Both the position numbers and the translations under genes were made by a program. The notes beneath the pieces are model-generated. The model made no database searches. It saw nothing but the letters and a program-made list of their open reading frames with translations, and had not been told where the DNA came from. From assembly GCA_050011895.1 (NCBI GenBank), contig JBEKIF010000133.1:1-11152 (forward strand): 11,152 nucleotides of DNA. Reading direction: 5' to 3'. Below are positions 10,862 through 11,152 of this stretch, one piece after another (positions within the stretch are counted from its first letter, which is position 1; each line of letters begins with the position of its first letter). The DNA is from DATBGO01 sp050011895 (lineage in GTDB: Bacteria > Actinomycetota > Actinomycetes > Streptosporangiales > Streptosporangiaceae).

Positions 10862-11152
10862 ATGAAACGAAGGACAGCAATATGCGTAGCGGCTCCCCTA
10901 CTCGCGCTGGCTGCTGCTGGCTGCAGCAGTTCCAGCAGTTCGAGCGCCGCCGCTAAGGCCACGCCATCGACAATGACGGGCACTGAGACGTTCACCTCCG
11001 GGAAGGTGACCAGCGCGAAGGTCCTGGAGACGAACAGCCCGACGGTTCCGCTCACCTACACCGGAGTCGTGTCTGCGACCGGCTCGTTCAACCTGGGAGG
11101 GTCCGGGCCAAAGAAGGGCCAGATCAAGACGTTCGTCACGAGCAAGGGCAAC
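10862..11152 (+). CDS. Secreted lipoprotein, N-terminal part (cut by window end)
   Basis: The start ATG lies six bases after AGGAG (10851-10855) and nine bases after the previous stop. The N-terminus is a lipoprotein signal peptide: a basic MKRR, a hydrophobic core (AICVAAPLLALAAAG) and a cysteine at residue 21 in AAGC, the likely lipidation site. A run of seven serines and an Ala/Thr/Ser linker (AAAKATPSTMTG) follow, as is usual between the anchor and the folded domain. The mature part shown (TETFTSGKVTSAKVLET, then VPLTYTGVVSATGSFNLGG, then KKGQIKTFVTSKGN) looks like beta strands rich in Thr and Gly. The protein continues past the window. It should be exported by Sec and anchored to the outer face of the membrane. 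The domain is not one I can name from 97 residues. It is the third gene of the run starting at 10170. Confidence 0.85.
   Translation, partial: MKRRTAICVAAPLLALAAAGCSSSSSSSAAAKATPSTMTGTETFTSGKVTSAKVLETNSPTVPLTYTGVVSATGSFNLGGSGPKKGQIKTFVTSKGN

Noticed and set aside
1..11152. CRISPR array, tRNA or rRNA genes
   Set aside because: No regularly spaced direct repeats, no cloverleaf or CCA-ended candidates and no conserved rRNA segments were seen on reading through.

Overview
The window reads as high-GC actinobacterial chromosome, probably a soil actinomycete. The real genes have strongly G/C-biased third codon positions and purine-rich ribosome binding sites. The remnants (an integrase-type transposase, a serine recombinase, a membrane-anchored NB-ARC-type NTPase) look like actinobacterial families. 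No tRNA, rRNA or CRISPR array is visible.

Layout. (1) 1-943, plus strand: the last 39 codons of a probable HAD-type hydrolase, then a complete PAP2-family phosphatase. A minus-strand stretch with coding-like codon use follows (about 920-1190) and is probably a gene remnant. (2) 1305-3369, plus strand: a tight two-gene operon encoding a Tm-1-like/UPF0261 protein and a PEP-hydrolase-like TIM barrel. These are the two halves of the single polypeptide known in plants as Tm-1. A GC-rich hairpin ends it. (3) 3449-3892, minus strand: a RelE/ParE-type toxin and a ribbon-helix-helix-like antitoxin, overlapping by four bases, with a palindromic operator at the antitoxin start. (4) 4100-4810, minus strand: gene debris, with a frameshifted transposase abutting the last ~95 codons of an acetoacetyl-CoA-synthetase-like gene. 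(5) 4846-7756: a 2.9 kb segment bracketed by 25/26-base inverted repeats (23 identities). It holds a candidate promoter, a long hairpin-rich leader, a 64-codon ORF and a complete 615-residue long-chain acyl-CoA synthetase. (6) 7456-10169: an eroded accessory region with an ISL3-like transposase scrap, an odd low-GC hydrophobic minus-strand ORF, a serine recombinase scrap, a STAND/NB-ARC NTPase pseudogene with an in-frame TAG and a truncation, and about 700 bases with no recognisable gene. (7) 10170-11152, plus strand: three closely spaced genes: a small ABM/DUF3303-like cytosolic protein, an unknown 92-residue protein, and a lipoprotein cut by the window end.

The intact functional units are the PAP2 phosphatase, the Tm-1/PEP-hydrolase pair, the toxin-antitoxin pair, the acyl-CoA synthetase and the terminal three-gene operon. 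Acquired and decayed DNA lies between them. The strongest leads for something undescribed are the split Tm-1 operon, the repeat-bracketed acyl-CoA synthetase segment with its structured leader, and the terminal operon of unknown proteins.
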